Source: an uncultured Clostridia bacterium | Lineage (GTDB): Bacteria; Bacillota; Clostridia; Oscillospirales; Ruminococcaceae | Assembly (NCBI GenBank): GCA_937893735.1 | Contig: CALBGD010000248.1 | Span: forward strand, 1 to 7,362 | Length of the DNA stretch: 7,362 bases | Direction: 5' to 3' | Shown here: one piece after another, positions 5,907 to 7,362 of the stretch | Layout of the letters: each line of letters starts with the position of its first letter | Position numbering within the stretch: the first letter of the stretch is position 1 | Made by a program: the position numbers and the translations under genes | The notes under the pieces: model-generated | The model's database searches: none | The model's input: only the letters and a program-made list of their open reading frames with translations | What the model was told of the DNA's origin: nothing

Positions 5907-5933
5907 CCTCCTCCATGTTTTTTGCTTATTATA
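5907..5933 (-). promoter_or_regulatory. -10 box and ribosome binding site of the rep-like gene
   Basis: On the - strand TATAAT lies at 5933-5928 and GGAGGAGG at 5914-5907, 6 nt before the ATG at 5900. A clear -35 hexamer at 17 nt is not seen; the position is T-rich and overlaps the tandem AAACTGCAAA repeat. A weak -35 under a repeat suggests regulated expression. Confidence 0.5.
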
Positions 5934-5942
5934 AAATCAGGG

Positions 5943-5962
5943 AAACTGCAAAAAACTGCAAA
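5943..5962. repeat. Tandem 10-bp repeat AAACTGCAAA x2
   Basis: Two perfect back-to-back copies (5943-5952, 5953-5962) sit one helical turn apart, just upstream of the -10 box of the rep-like gene. Phased short repeats of this kind can be protein-binding sites, such as iterons or an autoregulatory operator. Two copies is few for an iteron origin. Confidence 0.5.
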
Positions 5963-5977
5963 ATTCACTTCGCCGGA

Positions 5978-5998
5978 GTTATAAGCTGAACCTATAAC
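5978..5998. promoter_or_regulatory. Operator-like dyad upstream of the metY promoter
   Basis: GTTATA (5978-5983) and TATAAC (5993-5998) form an exact inverted pair with a 9-nt spacer, plus one further G-C match inside (5985/5991). It lies 20 nt upstream of the metY -35 and between the divergent promoters. A regulator could bind here; none can be named. Confidence 0.35.
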
Positions 5999-6018
5999 CA
6001 GCCATAGAAAACATGAAG

Positions 6019-6047
6019 TAGACAAATACCTATTGTTGTGATATACT
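6019..6047 (+). promoter_or_regulatory. Extended -10 promoter for the leader peptide and metY
   Basis: TAGACA (6019-6024) and TATACT (6042-6047) are 17 nt apart, with TG at 6039-6040 giving an extended -10. The transcript should begin near 6054 and carry the 14-codon leader ORF and then metY. Confidence 0.7.
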
Positions 6048-6089
6048 TAGTACAGAAAGAAAAACAAACACACCAACGGAGGTGCCAAG

Positions 6090-6134
6090 ATGAAGTACAT
6101 CATTGAAGCGCGCAGCGGCCGAATGTGCTGTTGA
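6090..6134 (+). CDS. 14-residue leader peptide ending in Cys-Cys
   Basis: ATG at 6090 is preceded by a near-perfect GGAGGTG (6078-6084) with 5-nt spacing. The peptide is MKYIIEARSGRMCC, with codons TGC TGT directly before TGA (6132-6134). It starts about 36 nt from the predicted transcript start and ends 72 nt before the metY ATG. A well-initiated short ORF with adjacent Cys codons before a sulfur-amino-acid gene fits a cysteine-sensing leader, in which ribosome stalling at Cys codons changes downstream expression. Cys-rich leader peptides of this sort are known in other bacteria, notably mycobacteria. No intrinsic terminator follows it here, so any control would act through translation, Rho or another mechanism. 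The sensing role is inference. Confidence 0.7.
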   Translation: MKYIIEARSGRMCC

Positions 6135-6206
6135 CCCACGCCGAACAAAAAATCAAGTAACTAACAGGAACACAGAATTTAATCGAATTTATGGAGGATA
6201 AATACC

Positions 6207-7362
6207 ATGTCAGAGAACAAGAATTACAGATTTGAGACCTTACAGCTCCACGTTGGACAGGAGCAGCCCGACCCCGCTTCCGACGCACGCGCAGTGCCGA
6301 TATACGCTACAACCTCTTATGTTTTCAAGAACTCCGCTCATGCGGCGGCTCGTTTCGGACTTGCTGACGCAGGCAACATCTACGGCAGACTGACGAACTC
6401 CACACAGGACGTTTTCGAGAAGCGTATCGCAGCCCTCGAGGGCGGCGTTGCAGCTCTCGCTACGGCTTCCGGAGCGGCGGCTATCACCTACACCATTCAG
6501 GCTCTCGCAAAGCAGGGCGAGAACATCGTAGCCTCCAACACCATCTACGGCGGAACCTACAACCTGCTGGCGCACACGCTCCCGCTGTACGGGATCACCG
6601 CGAAGTTCGTTGATCCCTATGTTGAGGGCAGCTTCGAGGCGGCTATCGACGAGAACACAAAGGCTCTGTACGTTGAGTCCCTCGGCAACCCGAACTCCAA
6701 CGTAGCCGACATCGAGAAGCTCGCGAAGATCGCGCACGCTCACAATATCCCGCTGGTAGTTGACAGCACGTTTGCTACTCCTTACCTGCTCCGTCCTATC
6801 GAGTACGGCGCTGATATCGTGGTACACTCCGCGACAAAGTTCATCGGCGGCCACGGAACAGCCATCGGCGGCGTTATCGTTGACAGCGGCAGCTTCGACT
6901 GGAAGAAGTCCGGCGCATATCCGTGGATATCCGAGCCGAACCCCTCCTACCACGGCATCAGCTTCTCCGACGCAGTAGGCGCGGCGGCATTCGTAACATA
7001 CATCAGGGCTATCCTCCTGCGTGACACAGGCGCTACTATTTCGCCGTTCCACGCATTCATATTCCTCCAGGGTCTGGAGACTCTCTCCCTGCGCGTAGAG
7101 CGCCACGTATTCAACGCACTTAAGGTAGTTGAGTACCTCAGCAAGCACCCGCAGGTAGAGGCTGTACACCACCCGTCACTCCCCACCGAGCCGACACACG
7201 AGCTGTACAAGAAGTACTTCCCGAACGGCGGCGGCTCCATCTTCACTTTCGAGGTAAAGGGAACTGCGGCGGACGCACAGAAGTTCATCGACAACCTGCC
7301 GATATTCTCCCTGCTTGCCAACGTTGCGGACGTTAAGTCGCTGGTTATCCCCCCGCCTTCCA
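6207..7362 (+). CDS. metY: O-acetylhomoserine aminocarboxypropyltransferase (sulfhydrylase), 3' end cut by window
   Basis: This cytoplasmic PLP enzyme makes homocysteine from O-acetylhomoserine and sulfide, a step in methionine synthesis and sulfur assimilation. The ATG follows GGAGGA (6193-6198) at 8 nt. The 385 codons visible of roughly 425 start with YRFETLQLHVGQ (residues 7-18). They include PIYATTSYVF (31-40), the YGRLTNST loop (59-66), ESLGNPNSNV (157-166), VVDSTFATPYLLRP (184-197), the PLP-lysine motif SATKFIGGHG with K211, and ISPFHAFIFLQGLETLSLR (278-296). These identify Cys/Met-metabolism PLP enzymes, and the length pattern fits MetY rather than the shorter cystathionine gamma-synthase. 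Codon use is GC-rich host type. Near the window edge the expected ANVGDAKSLVIHPAS reads ANVADVKSLVIPPPS. The opposite-strand frames here are shadows. Confidence 0.96.
   Translation, partial: MSENKNYRFETLQLHVGQEQPDPASDARAVPIYATTSYVFKNSAHAAARFGLADAGNIYGRLTNSTQDVFEKRIAALEGGVAALATASGAAAITYTIQALAKQGENIVASNTIYGGTYNLLAHTLPLYGITAKFVDPYVEGSFEAAIDENTKALYVESLGNPNSNVADIEKLAKIAHAHNIPLVVDSTFATPYLLRPIEYGADIVVHSATKFIGGHGTAIGGVIVDSGSFDWKKSGAYPWISEPNPSYHGISFSDAVGAAAFVTYIRAILLRDTGATISPFHAFIFLQGLETLSLRVERHVFNALKVVEYLSKHPQVEAVHHPSLPTEPTHELYKKYFPNGGGSIFTFEVKGTAADAQKFIDNLPIFSLLANVADVKSLVIPPPS

Noticed and set aside
6048..6206. SAM-type riboswitch or intrinsic attenuator upstream of metY
   Set aside because: The leader is short, shows no conserved riboswitch core that I can recognise and no GC-rich hairpin followed by T residues; only a weak 5-bp GCAGC/GCTGT pairing inside the leader ORF is seen.
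6240..7172. 310-codon - strand frame
   Set aside because: It is antisense to metY, whose protein is recognised along the whole length.

Overview
The window looks like a piece of a Clostridia genome, most likely Ruminococcus/Oscillospiraceae-like. The reasons are strong AGGAGG-type ribosome binding sites, consensus sigma-A promoters, an M56 (BlaR1-like) sensor peptidase with the C-terminal WWTYDEY-type domain common in that group, and a GC-rich host codon style in the metY, rep-like and M56 genes. The left third (1 to about 2525) is visibly AT-rich and reads like a laterally acquired cassette.

Layout. (1) 1-2312: a type II restriction-modification pair on the + strand, a Dam/M.DpnII-type adenine methyltransferase overlapping by 17 nt a 432-residue PD-ExK endonuclease. 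A near-consensus promoter precedes it and two hairpins follow it. (2) 2531-4129: an M56 zinc metallopeptidase gene that is scrambled. Its first and last parts read on the + strand, but the middle 774 bp (TM helix, HELAH zinc site, last TM helix) read on the - strand. Flipping this segment back at a 7-bp inverted repeat (CATCGTC at 2665-2671, GACGATG at 3446-3452) restores one uninterrupted 532-codon frame across both junctions. The extreme N-terminus (first membrane helix) is also missing, where the AT-rich restriction-modification DNA abuts. (3) 4239-4537: a compact transcription unit with a perfect TTGACA-17-TATAAT promoter, a short ORF without a Shine-Dalgarno, and a T-run. (4) 4659-5900 on the - strand: a winged-helix, replication-initiator-like protein with a C-terminal 39-residue tandem repeat. 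(5) 5917-6206: a divergent control region with a tandem 10-mer, a dyad, an extended -10 promoter and a 14-codon leader ORF ending in Cys-Cys. (6) 6207-7362: metY (O-acetylhomoserine sulfhydrylase), cut by the window end.

How it works together. The restriction-modification pair is a self-contained defence unit and appears to have displaced the 5' end of the M56 gene. The inverted M56 core would act as an OFF state of a membrane sensor protease if the inversion is reversible, but no recombinase is visible here and the 5' end is missing, so a dead remnant is equally possible. The Cys-Cys leader upstream of a sulfur-assimilation gene suggests cysteine-responsive control of metY. The inverted M56 segment and the Cys-Cys leader are the two signals most worth following.
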